Shown here in pieces: positions 25,735 to 36,180 of a DNA stretch of 64,000 nucleotides (within the stretch, counting starts at the first letter, position 1; each line of letters opens with the position of its first letter). The stretch covers positions 643,108 to 707,107 of the forward strand of contig NZ_JACIIX010000001.1 of assembly GCF_014205675.1 (NCBI RefSeq). Direction: 5' to 3'. The stretch comes from Novispirillum itersonii. Lineage in GTDB: Bacteria > Pseudomonadota > Alphaproteobacteria > Rhodospirillales > Rhodospirillaceae. The notes beneath the pieces were generated by a model, which ran no database searches, was not told the DNA's origin, and was given only the letters and a program-made list of their open reading frames with translations. The position numbers and the translations under genes are program-made.

Positions 25735-27444
25735 ATGGACGCCAATGGCATCCTCCAGATCGTGGTGTTCGTCGCCCTGATCTGTGCCCTGACCCCGCTG
25801 ATCGGCGGGTATATGGCCCGCGTTTATGACGGCCGGGTCACCGCCCTGCGCTGGCTGGAACGGCCGCTGTACCGGCTGTGCGGCACCAGCGCCGACGACG
25901 ACCAGCACTGGACCCGCTATACCGCCACCCTGCTGGCCTTCACGCTGGCCGGGGTCCTGCTGCTGTATGCCCTGCAACGGGTGCAGGGGCTGCTGCCCCT
26001 CAACCCGGCCGGACTGGGGGCCGTCGCCCCGGATCTGGCCTTCAACACCGCCACCAGCTTTGCCACCAACACCAACTGGCAGTCCTACGGCGGGGAAACC
26101 ACCCTCAGCTATCTGAGCCAGATGGCCGGACTGACGGTGCAGAACTTTGTCTCCGCCGCCAGCGGCATGGCGGTTGCCGTTGCCCTGATCCGGGGCTTCG
26201 CCCGCCGCTCCGCCAAGGGGATCGGCAATTTCACCGTCGATCTGACCCGGTCCGTCCTCTACATCCTGCTGCCGCTGTGCATCCTCGGGGCGCTGGCGCT
26301 GGTGGCGCTGGGCGTGCCGCAGACACTGGCCCCCTCTGCCGACGCCACCACCCTGGAAGGGGCAAAGCAGACCATCGCCCTCGGTCCGGTGGCCAGCCAG
26401 ATGATGATCAAGCATCTGGGCACCAACGGCGGCGGCTTCTTCAACGTCAACGCTGCCCATCCGTTTGAAAACCCCACCGCCCTGACCAACCTGATCCACA
26501 TGACCGCGATCTTCCTGATCGGGGCCGGGCTGACCAACACCTTCGGGCGGATGGTCGGTGACGTGCGGCAGGGCTGGGCCCTGTTCGCCAGTATGGGCGT
26601 GCTGTTCCTGATCGGGGTGGCGGTGGCCTATGGGGCCGAGTCGGCGGGCAATCCGGCGCTGACCGCCATCGGGGCCGATCAGGCCCTTGGGGCGTGGCAG
26701 CCGGGCGGCGCGATGGAGGGCAAGGAAGTACGCTTCGGCATTGCCGCCTCCATGCTGTTCTCGGTCGTCACCACCGCAGCCTCCTGCGGGGCGGTGGTTG
26801 CCATGCACGACAGCCTGATGCCGCTGGCCGGGATGGTGCCGCTGGTGAATATGATGCTCGGCGAAGTGATCATCGGCGGCGTCGGGGCCGGTCTGTACGG
26901 CATGATGCTGTTCGTGCTGCTGGCGGTGTTCATCGCCGGGCTGATGGTCGGCCGCACCCCTGAATATGTCGGCAAAAAGATCGAATCCCGGGAAATCACC
27001 CTGGCGATGATCGCGGTGCTGGCCTTCCCGGCCTGTATCCTCGGGCTGGGATCGGTGGCGCTGCTGCTGGGGTCTGCCTCGATTCAGGATGCCGGGCCGC
27101 ACGGCCTGAGCGAACTGCTCTACGCCTATGTCTCCGCCACCGCCAACAACGGGTCAGCCTTCGCCGGGTTCAGCGCCAACACCGTGCTGCACAACACCCT
27201 GCTGGGTCTGGCCATGCTGATCGGCCGCTTTGCGGTGATCGTACCGGTTCTGGCCATCGCCGGGGCTCTGGCGGCCCGCCGCCCGGTGCCGGTCACGGCC
27301 GGGACCTTCCCGACCCACTCCGGCCTGTTCATCACCCTGCTGACGCTGGTGGTGGTGATTGTCGGCGGCCTGACCTTCTTCCCCGTCCTCGCCCTCGGGC
27401 CGGTTGCCGAGCATCTGTCGCTCGCCAGCGGTCTTCTGTTCTGA
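25735..27444 (+). CDS. kdpA: Potassium-transporting ATPase subunit KdpA
   Basis: 569-residue multi-span membrane protein that conducts K+ into the pump. Conserved segments include [20 protein letters not shown] (a selectivity-filter loop), [20 protein letters not shown] and [19 protein letters not shown], i.e. several of the four pseudo-repeats of the SKT superfamily. GAGGA precedes the ATG by 7 bases. It follows kdpF at 10 bases and precedes kdpB at 11 bases. Confidence 0.97.
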   Translation: MDANGILQIVVFVALICALTPLIGGYMARVYDGRVTALRWLERPLYRLCGTSADDDQHWTRYTATLLAFTLAGVLLLYALQRVQGLLPLNPAGLGAVAPDLAFNTATSFATNTNWQSYGGETTLSYLSQMAGLTVQNFVSAASGMAVAVALIRGFARRSAKGIGNFTVDLTRSVLYILLPLCILGALALVALGVPQTLAPSADATTLEGAKQTIALGPVASQMMIKHLGTNGGGFFNVNAAHPFENPTALTNLIHMTAIFLIGAGLTNTFGRMVGDVRQGWALFASMGVLFLIGVAVAYGAESAGNPALTAIGADQALGAWQPGGAMEGKEVRFGIAASMLFSVVTTAASCGAVVAMHDSLMPLAGMVPLVNMMLGEVIIGGVGAGLYGMMLFVLLAVFIAGLMVGRTPEYVGKKIESREITLAMIAVLAFPACILGLGSVALLLGSASIQDAGPHGLSELLYAYVSATANNGSAFAGFSANTVLHNTLLGLAMLIGRFAVIVPVLAIAGALAARRPVPVTAGTFPTHSGLFITLLTLVVVIVGGLTFFPVLALGPVAEHLSLASGLLF

Positions 27445-27455
27445 GGAACCCCATC

Positions 27456-29549
27456 ATGTCGTCCTCCCTTTCCACCGGATCCCCCTCGAAGGGGCCGGGC
27501 CTGTCGTGGATCACCCGCCGGGTGCTGGCCGAGGCCGCCGTTGACGCGGTGCGCAAGCTGGATCCCCGTTCGCTGATCCGCAATCCGGTCCTGTTTGCCA
27601 CCGCCGTGGTGGCGCTGGTCTCCACCATCCTGACGGTGCGGGAGACCACCCATCTGGTTGTCATGGCCCAGATCACCGCGTGGCTGTGGTTCACCGTGCT
27701 GTTTGCCACCTTCGCCGAGGCCATCGCCGAAGGCCGGGGCAAGGCTCAGGCCGACAGCCTGCGCCGCGCCCGCAGCGACGGGGTTGCCCAGCGCATTCCC
27801 TCCATCGATGCCGTTCAGGGTGACAGCGTCCCCGCCCATCTGCTGCGCACCGGGGATCTGGTGGTCTGCACCGCCGGAGACATTATTCCCGGCGACGGCG
27901 ATGTGGTCTCGGGGATCGCCACCGTGGACGAAAGCGCCATCACCGGCGAATCGGCTCCGGTGATCCGCGAATCCGGCGGCGACCGCTGTGCCGTCACCGG
28001 CGGCACCCGGGTGGTCTCTGACCGCATCATCATCCGGATCACCGCCAACCCCGGCGAAAGCTTCCTCGACCGGATGATCCAGATGGTCGAAGGGGCCAAG
28101 CGCCAGAAGACCCCCAACGAAATCGCCCTGACCATCCTGCTGTCCGGCCTGACCCTGATCTTCCTGATCGTCGTTGCCAGCCTGCCGGTGTTTGCCCTGT
28201 GGTCGAAGGCGGAGCTGCCGCCGGTGTTTCTGGCCGCCCTGTTTGTCACCCTGATCCCGACCACCATCGGCGGCCTGCTGTCGGCGATCGGCATTGCCGG
28301 GATGGACCGTCTGGTCGGCTTCAACGTCATCGCCAAATCCGGGCGGGCGGTGGAAGCCGCCGGGGACATTGACGTGCTGCTGCTGGACAAAACCGGCACC
28401 ATCACGCTGGGGGCCCGTCAGGCCGCCGAATTCCTGCCGGTCGGCGGGGTCAGTGAACGGGATCTGGCTGAAGCCGCCTTCCTGTCCTCGCTGGCCGATG
28501 AGACGCCGGAAGGCAAGTCGGTGGTGGCGCTGGCCCGCACCCGCTTCAGTTTCCCCGATCCGTCGCGGGAGGGGATGACCTTCCTGCCCTTCAGCGCCCA
28601 CACCCGCATGAGCGGCGTCAGCCTGAGCGGCATCAGCTGGGGCGGGGTGATGACCGCCGTCAGCGAAATCCGCAAGGGGGCCGCCGATGCGATCCTGAAA
28701 TCCATCGGCGAGCGGCGGTCGCTGCCCACCGCGCTGACCCGCGAGCTGACCGCCGCTGTCGAGCGGGTGGCCAAGGCCGGGGGGACGCCGCTGGTGGTGG
28801 CCCGCGATGACCGGCCGCTGGGGGTGATCTACCTGAAGGACATCATCAAGCCGGGCATCCGCGAACGCTTCGCCACCCTGCGCGAGATGGGCATCAAGAC
28901 CGTGATGATCACCGGCGATAACCCGCTGACCGCCGCCGCCATCGCCGCCGAAGCCGGGGTGGACGACGTGCTGGCCGAAGCGACGCCGGAAAAGAAGCTG
29001 GAGCTGATCCGCGACTACCAGCAGGGCGGACGGCTGGTCGCCATGTGCGGCGACGGATCCAACGACGCCCCGGCGCTGGCGCAGGCCGATGTCGGCGTGG
29101 CGATGAACACCGGGACTCAGGCGGCCCGCGAGGCCGGGAACATGGTCGATCTCGACAGCGACCCGACCAAGCTGATCGAAATCGTGATGATCGGCAAACA
29201 GCTGCTGATGAGCCGGGGATCCCTGACCACCTTCTCCATCGCCAACGATGTGGCCAAGTACTTTGCCATCATCCCGGCGCTGTTCATCACCGCCTATCCG
29301 CAGCTTCAGGCCCTGAACATCATGGGCCTGAGCAGCCCGCAGTCGGCGGTGCTGTCGGCGATCATCTTCAACGCCCTGATCATCATCGCCCTGATTCCGC
29401 TGGCCCTGCGTGGGGTGCGCTACCGCCCGGCCAATGCCGCCACCCTGCTGAAGCGCAATCTGCTGGTCTATGGCCTCGGCGGCCTGATCGTGCCCTTCGC
29501 CGGCCTGAAAGCCATCGACATGATCATCACCGCCCTCGGGCTGGCCTGA
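27456..29549 (+). CDS. kdpB: Potassium-transporting P-type ATPase subunit KdpB
   Basis: 697-residue P-type ATPase that energises KdpA. Actuator motif TGES at 163-166, phosphorylated D311 in DKTGTIT, and the hinge [20 protein letters not shown] near 531. Membrane helices are placed as in type IA pumps. All catalytic residues seem intact. A very long open frame antisense to this gene is only a codon-bias shadow. Confidence 0.97.
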   Translation: MSSSLSTGSPSKGPGLSWITRRVLAEAAVDAVRKLDPRSLIRNPVLFATAVVALVSTILTVRETTHLVVMAQITAWLWFTVLFATFAEAIAEGRGKAQADSLRRARSDGVAQRIPSIDAVQGDSVPAHLLRTGDLVVCTAGDIIPGDGDVVSGIATVDESAITGESAPVIRESGGDRCAVTGGTRVVSDRIIIRITANPGESFLDRMIQMVEGAKRQKTPNEIALTILLSGLTLIFLIVVASLPVFALWSKAELPPVFLAALFVTLIPTTIGGLLSAIGIAGMDRLVGFNVIAKSGRAVEAAGDIDVLLLDKTGTITLGARQAAEFLPVGGVSERDLAEAAFLSSLADETPEGKSVVALARTRFSFPDPSREGMTFLPFSAHTRMSGVSLSGISWGGVMTAVSEIRKGAADAILKSIGERRSLPTALTRELTAAVERVAKAGGTPLVVARDDRPLGVIYLKDIIKPGIRERFATLREMGIKTVMITGDNPLTAAAIAAEAGVDDVLAEATPEKKLELIRDYQQGGRLVAMCGDGSNDAPALAQADVGVAMNTGTQAAREAGNMVDLDSDPTKLIEIVMIGKQLLMSRGSLTTFSIANDVAKYFAIIPALFITAYPQLQALNIMGLSSPQSAVLSAIIFNALIIIALIPLALRGVRYRPANAATLLKRNLLVYGLGGLIVPFAGLKAIDMIITALGLA

Positions 29550-29570
29550 TCCGTCACAGGAGGTAAATCC

Positions 29571-30152
29571 ATGCTGTCTATTCTGCGCCCCGCCCTCGTC
29601 CTGACCGGTGTGATGACCGTGGTGACCGGGCTGGCCTATCCGCTGGCCGTCACCGGGCTGGCCAACACCCTGTTCCCATGGCAGGCCGGTGGCAGCCTGA
29701 TCGAACAGAACGGCACCGTCATCGGCTCCGACCTGATCGGTCAGGGCTTCACCCGGCCGGATTACTTTCAGGGCCGTCCCTCCGCTGCCGGAACCGGCTA
29801 TGACGCCGCCAATTCCTCCGGCAGCAACCTCGGCCCCAGCAGCCGCCCGCTGGTAGACGCCGTGGCCGCCCGGGTGACCGCCCTGCGGGCCGCCAACCCG
29901 GAGGCTCCGGCACAGGTCCCGGTGGATCTGGTCACCGCCTCGGCCTCCGGCCTTGACCCGCACATCACCCCGGCTGCCGCGCTGTGGCAGGTTCCGCGGG
30001 TGGCCAAGGAACGCGGCATCCCCGCCGCCGCCCTGCGCGACCTGATCCAGTCCGTCAGCGAAGGGCGGGACCTTGGCCTGCTGGGGGAACCCCGGGTCAA
30101 TGTCCTGCGCCTGAACCGCGCTCTGGACCATCTGTACCCCCGTCCGTCATGA
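29571..30152 (+). CDS. kdpC: Potassium-transporting ATPase subunit KdpC
   Basis: 193 residues: N-terminal membrane anchor ([20 protein letters not shown]) and the soluble domain with [20 protein letters not shown] and [20 protein letters not shown], the standard KdpC signatures. It completes the KdpFABC pump. AGGAGG lies upstream of the ATG. After its stop the operon is interrupted by an extra small gene before kdpD. Confidence 0.96.
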   Translation: MLSILRPALVLTGVMTVVTGLAYPLAVTGLANTLFPWQAGGSLIEQNGTVIGSDLIGQGFTRPDYFQGRPSAAGTGYDAANSSGSNLGPSSRPLVDAVAARVTALRAANPEAPAQVPVDLVTASASGLDPHITPAAALWQVPRVAKERGIPAAALRDLIQSVSEGRDLGLLGEPRVNVLRLNRALDHLYPRPS

Positions 30153-30231
30153 CCGCCCGCCCGGCCGGAACCACCCCGGGACCCGATCGGTCCCGGACCG
30201 GTTCCGGCCGGGCATCAGGAGGAGGCGCACC

Positions 30232-30579
30232 ATGCCCCGCCGCAGTTCCGGAGTTTCCCTGATCCTCAGCCTGTCGCTCATGGCCGGGATCCTGATCCTT
30301 CTGCCCCGCCATCCACTGGATGGCAGCCCGCCGCCGCCGGTCCAGCCGGTGCTGCATCCCCCTCCGGTCCCGGCGTTCCACCCGACCGGCGGGACAGGGT
30401 CGGTGAGCGCCGCCGATGCGATGCTGCAAAGCCGGGAAATCGCCGGGACCCGTCATCTTGACCGGCAGCGGCTGCAACAGCAGGTGCGGGCACTGGCCCA
30501 CTGTGACACCATGGACGCCTGCGGCCGGACCCGGCTTGACGTTAACGCCCTGAATTCCCTGCTGCCCTCCCCGCCCTGA
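30232..30579 (+). CDS. Membrane-anchored hypothetical protein between kdpC and kdpD
   Basis: 115 residues: N-terminal hydrophobic segment (SLILSLSLMAGILILLP, about 8-24), a proline-rich stretch to about residue 60, and a periplasmic-looking C-terminal part with a DAMLQSREIAGTRHLDRQRL helix and two cysteines (ALAHCDTMDACGR). AGGAGG precedes the ATG at 30232, so translation is expected. It sits 79 bases after kdpC and 17 before kdpD. No family recognised; a role in potassium sensing is suggested only by position. Confidence 0.75.
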   Translation: MPRRSSGVSLILSLSLMAGILILLPRHPLDGSPPPPVQPVLHPPPVPAFHPTGGTGSVSAADAMLQSREIAGTRHLDRQRLQQQVRALAHCDTMDACGRTRLDVNALNSLLPSPP

Positions 30580-30596
30580 AAGATCCGCCCGTTCCG

Positions 30597-33284
30597 ATGC
30601 CGACACCGCCTGACCTGCGCCCGTCTCCCGATGCCCTGCTGGCCGAAGCCCGGCGGGACCAGCGGGGCCACCTGAAAATATTCCTCGGTGCCGCCCCCGG
30701 TGTCGGCAAGACCTTCGCCATGCTGTCGGCCGCCCACGAAAAGCTGCGGGCCGGGGTCGATGTGCTGGCCGGGGTGATCGAACACCACGGGCGCCCGGAA
30801 ACCCGGGCCCTGCTGGACGGCCTGCCGCTGCTGCCGCTGGCGGAGGTCCACCACCGGGGCCGCAGCTTTCCGGAAATGGATCTGGACGGGCTGTTACAGC
30901 GCCATCCGGCACTGGCGCTGATCGACGAGTTTGCCCATTCCAACGTCCCCGGCAGCCGCCACCTGAAGCGCTGGCAGGATGTCGAGGACCTGCTGGATGC
31001 CGGGATCGACGTCTACACCACCCTCAACATCCAGCATCTGGAAGGGCTGAACGATGTGGTGGAACAGATCACCGGCATCAAGGTCCGCGAAACCGTCCCA
31101 GACAGCGTGTTCGCCGCCGCCGATGCCATCGAACTGATCGACCTGCCGCCCGACGATCTGATCCGCCGCCTTCAGGATGGCAAGGTCTATGTGCCCGATC
31201 AGGCGCGGCGGGCGATGCACCACTTTTTCTCCCCCGCCACCCTGACCTCCCTGCGCGAGATGGCCCTGCGCCATGCCGCCGAGCGGGTTGACCGCCAGAT
31301 GGTCGATTACATGCGGGCCCACGCCATTAGCGGCCCGTGGCCGAGCCGGGAACGGGTGATGGTCTGTCTGGGCACCGGCGAGGAAGCGGAACGGCTGGTG
31401 CGGATCGGCAGGCGCTCCGCCGAGCGGCGCGGATCGGCGTGGTCCGCCGTCACCGTCGAGACACCGGGCAGCCTGCACGGCTCCCCGGCCCGGCAGGCGG
31501 CGCTGGATGCGGCCCTGCGGCTGGCGGAGCAGCTGGGGGCGGAAACCCGCACCCTGCACGGAACCGACGTTGCCAGCACCCTGCTGGATCACGCCCGCAC
31601 CACCAATGTTACCCTGATCGTCACCGGCCGCCCCTTGCCGGGCCCCTGGAGCCGCCTGTGGCCATGGTACCGGCCTCTGGCTGACCGGATTCTGGCCGGA
31701 TCCGGGGAGATCAGCGTTCTGGTGGTGCCCCCGGGGGAGAGAAAGCCCGCCGCCATCGCCCCAATCGCCGATCCGGTCCCTCCATTTCCATGGCAGGCAG
31801 CCCTGCTGACCCTCTCCACCATTATTGGTGCCACCCTGCTCGGCGGGCTGATTGACCACTTTGACCTACCGCTGGCCAACATCTCGGTGGCCTATCTGAT
31901 GGCGGTGCTGCTGGTGGCGATCCGGGCCGGGCAGACTCCGGCAATCCTGACCTCGCTGGCCTGCTTCTTCAGCTTCAATTTCTTTTTCACTGAACCGCGC
32001 TACACCTTCGCCATCACCGACAGCCAGAACATCCTGACCATCGTGTTCTTCCTGCTGGCGGCGGTGACGGTCAGCAAACTGGCGGCCCGGCTGCGCACAC
32101 AGGTGGACCGGCTGCGGGAAAACGCCCGCCGGACCGAGACCCTTTATGCCTTTGGCCGCACCGTCAGTGCCGCCGTCACACAGGATGATGTGCTGTGGGC
32201 GGTGGCCCATCACGTTGCCGCCACCCTGCACGGACGGTCTCTGGTGTTAATGCCGGATGGCGGGACCCTGAGGATTGCCGCCGGATATCCGCCGGAAGAC
32301 CGGCTGGACGATACCTCTGCCGCTGCCGCCGACTGGGCGTGGAACAATGGCCGGATGGCCGGGCGCGGCACCGCCACCCTGCCCGCTGCCGGATGGCTGT
32401 TCCTGCCGATGAAAACCGCCCGCGGTGCGGTCGGGATTCTGGGCGTACGGCAGGACAGTGACCAGCCCCCGGCCCCGGATCTGCGGCAGCTTCTCGACAT
32501 GCTGGCCGATCAGGCCGCTATTGCCATCGAACGCACCACGCTGGTCGGCGACATCGAAACCGCCCGCGTCGCCACCGAGCGGGAACGCCTGCGCGCCGCC
32601 CTGCTGTCGTCGCTGTCGCACGACCTGCGCACCCCGCTGGTGTCGATCATGGGCGCTGCCTCCAGCCTGATCACCTATGGCCCGTCACTGACTGACCCCC
32701 AGCGCACCGACCTGTCGCAGACCATTCAGGACGAAGCCGAACGGCTGAACCGTTTTGTCCAGAACCTGCTCGACATGACCCGGCTGGAAGCCGGGGCCCT
32801 GCGCCCGAAAACCGACTGGGTTGACCTGCCGGACATCATCGAGGCCGCCCGCCGCCGGGCCGGACGCCTGCTGGAACGGCACACTGTGCGGATTACCCTG
32901 CCACCGGCCCTGCCGCTGATCTGCGTTGATCCGGTCCTGATCGAGCAGGTGGTGTTCAACCTGCTCGACAATGCCCGCAAATATGCCCCGCCGGACAGCA
33001 CCATCACCGTCTGGGCCGGACACGATGGCCAGACCCTGACGCTGGAGATCAGCGATCAGGGGCCGGGTATTCCGCCGGAGGACCGGGAGCGGGTTTTTGA
33101 CATGTTTTACCGGGTGGACCGGAATGACCGGCAATCCGGCACCGGGCTGGGGCTGGCGATCTGCCGGGGCATTGTCACCGCCCACGGTGGCACCCTCCAG
33201 GCGGACAGCGGCCTGAATGGGGTTGGCGCCAGCCTGATCCTGCGGTTACCTATGCCGGAAACAGTCCCCGGGGTCCCGGCATGA
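30597..33284 (+). CDS. kdpD: Sensor histidine kinase KdpD
   Basis: 895 residues. The N-terminal KdpD domain has a Walker A site GAAPGVGKT at 31-39 and LIDEFAHSNVPGSRHLKRWQ. A USP-like domain follows (about 240-385), then four closely spaced membrane helices (about 400-495), a GAF-like region (about 515-650), the phosphorylation site H675 in SLSHDLRTPL, and the N and G boxes (NLLDNARKYAP, SDQGPGIPPEDRERVF, GTGLGLAI). It senses K+ limitation and turgor-related signals and phosphorylates KdpE, encoded with a 4-base overlap. Confidence 0.97.
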   Translation: MPTPPDLRPSPDALLAEARRDQRGHLKIFLGAAPGVGKTFAMLSAAHEKLRAGVDVLAGVIEHHGRPETRALLDGLPLLPLAEVHHRGRSFPEMDLDGLLQRHPALALIDEFAHSNVPGSRHLKRWQDVEDLLDAGIDVYTTLNIQHLEGLNDVVEQITGIKVRETVPDSVFAAADAIELIDLPPDDLIRRLQDGKVYVPDQARRAMHHFFSPATLTSLREMALRHAAERVDRQMVDYMRAHAISGPWPSRERVMVCLGTGEEAERLVRIGRRSAERRGSAWSAVTVETPGSLHGSPARQAALDAALRLAEQLGAETRTLHGTDVASTLLDHARTTNVTLIVTGRPLPGPWSRLWPWYRPLADRILAGSGEISVLVVPPGERKPAAIAPIADPVPPFPWQAALLTLSTIIGATLLGGLIDHFDLPLANISVAYLMAVLLVAIRAGQTPAILTSLACFFSFNFFFTEPRYTFAITDSQNILTIVFFLLAAVTVSKLAARLRTQVDRLRENARRTETLYAFGRTVSAAVTQDDVLWAVAHHVAATLHGRSLVLMPDGGTLRIAAGYPPEDRLDDTSAAAADWAWNNGRMAGRGTATLPAAGWLFLPMKTARGAVGILGVRQDSDQPPAPDLRQLLDMLADQAAIAIERTTLVGDIETARVATERERLRAALLSSLSHDLRTPLVSIMGAASSLITYGPSLTDPQRTDLSQTIQDEAERLNRFVQNLLDMTRLEAGALRPKTDWVDLPDIIEAARRRAGRLLERHTVRITLPPALPLICVDPVLIEQVVFNLLDNARKYAPPDSTITVWAGHDGQTLTLEISDQGPGIPPEDRERVFDMFYRVDRNDRQSGTGLGLAICRGIVTAHGGTLQADSGLNGVGASLILRLPMPETVPGVPA

Positions 33285-33970
33285 GCGCCCATCTTCTTGT
33301 CATCGACGACGAACCGCAGATCCGCAAGTTCCTTGGCATCTCGCTGAGTGCCAACGGCTACCGCGTCAGCGAGGCGGACTCCGCCGCCGCCGGAACCGCC
33401 GCCGCCCGGACCCTGAAGCCGGATCTGGTGGTGCTGGACCTTGGCCTGCCCGATGGCGACGGGCAGGAGGTGATCTCCGCCATCCGGGCGTTTTCCGACT
33501 GCCCGATCATCATCCTGTCGGTGCGGGCCGATGAATTTGACAAGGTGGAAGCGCTGGACCGGGGTGCCAATGACTACATGGTCAAGCCCTTCGGCATCGC
33601 CGAGCTGATGGCCCGGCTGCGGGCGCTGCTGCGGACCCGGACGGCACCGGAGGAGAGCGATACCCTGACCCTTGGGCCGGTCAGCCTGTCACTGGCGCGG
33701 CGGGTGATCACCCGGGACGGGGCAGACCTGCATCTGTCGAAACGGGAATGGGATCTTCTGGCCTGTCTAGCCGCCGCCCCCGACCATGTGCTGACGCACC
33801 GCCACCTGCTGCGGACGGTGTGGGGCCCGGCCCACACCGAAGACACCGCCTATCTGCGGGTCTACATCGGGCAACTGCGCCAGAAACTGGAAGAGGATCC
33901 GGCCCGCCCCCGGTTCCTGCTGACGGAACCGGGAATCGGCTACCGCCTGAAAACCGGGGGCGAGGCCTGA
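33281..33970 (+). CDS. kdpE: Response regulator KdpE
   Basis: 229-residue OmpR-type regulator. Receiver with phospho-acceptor D53 (LVVLDLGLPDGDG) and lysine in NDYMVKPFGIAEL; C-terminal winged helix ending VYIGQLRQKLEEDPARPRF. Overlaps kdpD by 4 bases. Expected to activate the kdp promoter upstream of 25526 under potassium starvation. The gene ends 10 bases before the convergent trmB. Confidence 0.95.
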   Translation: MSAHLLVIDDEPQIRKFLGISLSANGYRVSEADSAAAGTAAARTLKPDLVVLDLGLPDGDGQEVISAIRAFSDCPIIILSVRADEFDKVEALDRGANDYMVKPFGIAELMARLRALLRTRTAPEESDTLTLGPVSLSLARRVITRDGADLHLSKREWDLLACLAAAPDHVLTHRHLLRTVWGPAHTEDTAYLRVYIGQLRQKLEEDPARPRFLLTEPGIGYRLKTGGEA

Positions 33971-33979
33971 AACGCGGCC

Positions 33980-34720
33980 TCAGGCGCGCGGACGGCGGCG
34001 GAAGGTCAGGTACTTCGGGGTCCGGCCCTCGCGGTGGGCTTTTGCCTCATACCGGCTTTCGATGGCATCCGGCCAGCGCACCCGCCAGTCCTCCGGCCCC
34101 GACACCAGCCAGTCAAACTCCGGGTGCACCGGGACGACGCTGAGGGTGTGGCGGATGTAGGTCATGTCATCCGACGCCACCCGGAAAAGGGTGTTGTCCT
34201 TCATCACCCGGGCCAGCACATCCAGATTCCACGGATTGACGAAGCGGCGGTCGGCATGGCGGGTCTTCGGCCACGGATCCGGGAACAGCAGGAACACCTT
34301 GTCCAGACAGGCGTCCGGCAGCTCCTTCAGCCATGGCCGGATATCCTCGCCATAGATGCGGATGTTCTCGACGCCTTTTTCATCAATGTGCTTCAGCAGC
34401 TTGCCGATGCCATTGACGAACGGCTCCGCCCCGATCAGGCCGATGTCGGGGTGGGTGTCGGCCTGATGGGCCAGATGTTCCCCACCGCCGAAACCGATTT
34501 CCAACCACACTTCCTGCACCGGGCGCGGGAACAGCGCCTTCAGGTCCGTCGGGACCTCCGCCTCCCCCGCCAGCGGCAGGCGCAGGCGCGGATACAGGGT
34601 TTCCATCAGGGCCTTCTGACCGGCCTTCAGGGCCTTGCCCTTACGGCGCCCGTAAAAACGGGTGTCGATCATCGGCTTGTCATCAGCATTTTCAGCGGGC
34701 GGAACAGGCGTCTCGGACAC
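33980..34720 (-). CDS. trmB: tRNA (guanine-N7)-methyltransferase
   Basis: 246-residue AdoMet-dependent enzyme methylating G46 of tRNAs. Motifs: FYGRRKGKALKAGQKALMET near the start, VWLEIGFGGGEHLAHQADTH (AdoMet site), LLFPDPWPKTRHADRRFVNP and a basic C-terminus YEAKAHREGRTPKYLTFRRR. I chose the GTG at 34720 (SETPVPPAEN) because the part further upstream overlaps a hairpin and has no family similarity. It is downstream of metK on the minus strand, so its substrate AdoMet is made by the neighbouring gene. Confidence 0.92.
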   Translation of the reverse strand: MSETPVPPAENADDKPMIDTRFYGRRKGKALKAGQKALMETLYPRLRLPLAGEAEVPTDLKALFPRPVQEVWLEIGFGGGEHLAHQADTHPDIGLIGAEPFVNGIGKLLKHIDEKGVENIRIYGEDIRPWLKELPDACLDKVFLLFPDPWPKTRHADRRFVNPWNLDVLARVMKDNTLFRVASDDMTYIRHTLSVVPVHPEFDWLVSGPEDWRVRWPDAIESRYEAKAHREGRTPKYLTFRRRPRA

Positions 34721-34763
34721 GGCACAGCCTCTGGGACAAAAGAAAAGGGTCCGGAAAGCACAA

Positions 34764-34793
34764 CGGCCCCGGCAGATTGCTCCGCCGGGGCCG
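34764..34793 (-). terminator. Hairpin between metK and trmB
   Basis: Perfect 10-base arms CGGCCCCGGC (34764-34773) and GCCGGGGCCG (34784-34793) with a 10-base loop. The following T-rich stretch on the minus strand is interrupted (TTGTGCTTT), so read-through into trmB is likely. Confidence 0.55.
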
Positions 34794-34807
34794 GTCGGCA
34801 CGGGGGA

Positions 34808-36007
34808 TCAGGCCCCGAATTCAGACTTCAGCGCGGCGACCAGATCGGTCTTTTCCCACGAGAAGCCACCGTCGGCATCCGGGGTCCGGCCAAAGTGACC
34901 ATAAGCAGCGGTACGGGCATAGATCGGCTTGTTCAGGCCGAGATGCTCGCGGATCCCGCGCGGGCTGAGATTCATCAGCTCCGGCAGGACCTTCGCCAGC
35001 TTGCCTTCGTCCACCTGGCCGGTGCCGAAGGTGTTGACGTACAGCGACAGCGGCTTGGACACGCCGATGGCATAGGACACCTGAATCAGGCACTTTTCGG
35101 CCAGACCGGCGGCAACCACGTTCTTCGCCAGATAGCGGGTGGCATAGGCCGCAGACCGGTCAACCTTGGTCGGATCCTTGCCGGAGAAAGCCCCGCCGCC
35201 GTGCGGCGCGGCACCGCCGTAGGTATCGACAATGATCTTGCGGCCGGTCAGGCCGCAGTCGCCATCCGGGCCGCCGATGACAAAGCGGCCGGTCGGGTTG
35301 ACGTAGAATTCGTCTTCCGGGCACATCCAGCCTTCCGGCAGGGTGGCCAGAACATGCTGGCGGACCAGCTCACGGATCTCGCCCTGATCGGCATTGGCGG
35401 CATGCTGGGTGGAGACCACCACCGAGGTGGCACCGACCGGCTTGCCATCAACATAGCGCAGGGTGACCTGCGACTTGGAATCCGGGCCCAGCAGGCGGTT
35501 CCCGGCGTGGCGGGCTTCGGCCAGCGCCTTCAGGATCCGGTGGGAATACTGAATCGGGGCGGGCATCAGCTCCGGGGTCTCATCGCAGGCATAGCCGAAC
35601 ATGATGCCCTGGTCACCGGCACCTTCGTCCTTGTTGCCCAGCGCGTCAACGCCCTGTGCAATGTCAGAGGACTGGCTGTGGACGTGGGAGACGATCTCCG
35701 CATCCTTCCAGTGGAAGCCGTGCTGTTCGTAGCCGATCGCCTTGATCGCCTCACGCGCCTTCTGCTTGAAGGTCTCGTGGTTCAGGTGGTCCGGACCACG
35801 CACTTCACCAGCCAGAACGACAAAATTGGTGGTCGCCAGCGTTTCAACAGCGACGCGCGCATACGGGTCGGCTTCCAGAAACAGGTCAACGATGGTGTCA
35901 GAAATGCGGTCACAGACCTTGTCCGGATGCCCTTCGGAAACCGATTCGCTGGTGAAGAGGTAGTCTTTAAGCGCCACCTGATAATCCTCCGTCGCAGGGA
36001 TCTGCAT
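34808..36007 (-). CDS. metK: S-adenosylmethionine synthase
   Basis: 399 residues. [20 protein letters not shown] at the start, [58 protein letters not shown] and [20 protein letters not shown] are the family signatures for ATP and methionine sites. I placed the start at the ATG 36007 ([10 protein letters not shown]), as homologues begin close to this point; upstream ATGs lie inside an untranslated leader with a strong hairpin. Makes AdoMet for trmB and miaB in the same strand block. Confidence 0.95.
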   Translation of the reverse strand: MQIPATEDYQVALKDYLFTSESVSEGHPDKVCDRISDTIVDLFLEADPYARVAVETLATTNFVVLAGEVRGPDHLNHETFKQKAREAIKAIGYEQHGFHWKDAEIVSHVHSQSSDIAQGVDALGNKDEGAGDQGIMFGYACDETPELMPAPIQYSHRILKALAEARHAGNRLLGPDSKSQVTLRYVDGKPVGATSVVVSTQHAANADQGEIRELVRQHVLATLPEGWMCPEDEFYVNPTGRFVIGGPDGDCGLTGRKIIVDTYGGAAPHGGGAFSGKDPTKVDRSAAYATRYLAKNVVAAGLAEKCLIQVSYAIGVSKPLSLYVNTFGTGQVDEGKLAKVLPELMNLSPRGIREHLGLNKPIYARTAAYGHFGRTPDADGGFSWEKTDLVAALKSEFGA

Positions 36008-36062
36008 GACGCCCCCAGCCGACTGCACAGGCATACCGGCCATGGCGAGAGTGAAACACAAC

Positions 36063-36093
36063 ACACACCGGCACTGCGGTCAGTCCGGTGTGT
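36063..36093 (-). promoter_or_regulatory. Hairpin in the metK leader
   Basis: Arms ACACACCGG (36063-36071) and CCGGTGTGT (36085-36093) enclose a second pair ACTG/CAGT with a CGGT loop and one bulged base, i.e. 13 base pairs. It lies 56-86 bases before the metK ATG. I could not match it to a known AdoMet or AdoHcy riboswitch consensus; regulatory or terminator-like function is open. Confidence 0.45.
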
Positions 36094-36151
36094 TCACATT
36101 TAACCGGCACGGAGTATCGGAAATACCGGGAAGACGCAAGCCTCAACAGCG

Positions 36152-36180
36152 AAAAAGCCCGGAATCCCCCCTCCGGCGGC
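36152..36180 (-). terminator. Terminator after the XRE regulator gene
   Basis: On the minus strand CCGGA and TCCGG arms (36076-type pairing at 36172-36176 and 36159-36163) around a G-rich loop are followed by GCTTTTT (36158-36152). It directly follows the stop at 36181. Confidence 0.5.

Noticed and set aside
25450..27102. A 550-codon minus-strand open frame opposite kdpA
   Set aside because: Same explanation: a shadow of kdpA with His/Gln/Gly-rich composition and no ribosome site or family.
27126..30131. A 1001-codon open frame on the minus strand opposite kdpB and kdpC
   Set aside because: It mirrors the codon structure of kdpBC in a GC-rich genome and has low-complexity Gly/Gln/His composition with no domain. 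The sense genes are certain.
36008..36120. SAM-II or SAM/SAH riboswitch before metK
   Set aside because: A strong hairpin is present but I could not find the pseudoknot or conserved bases of these classes, so it is listed only as a structured leader.
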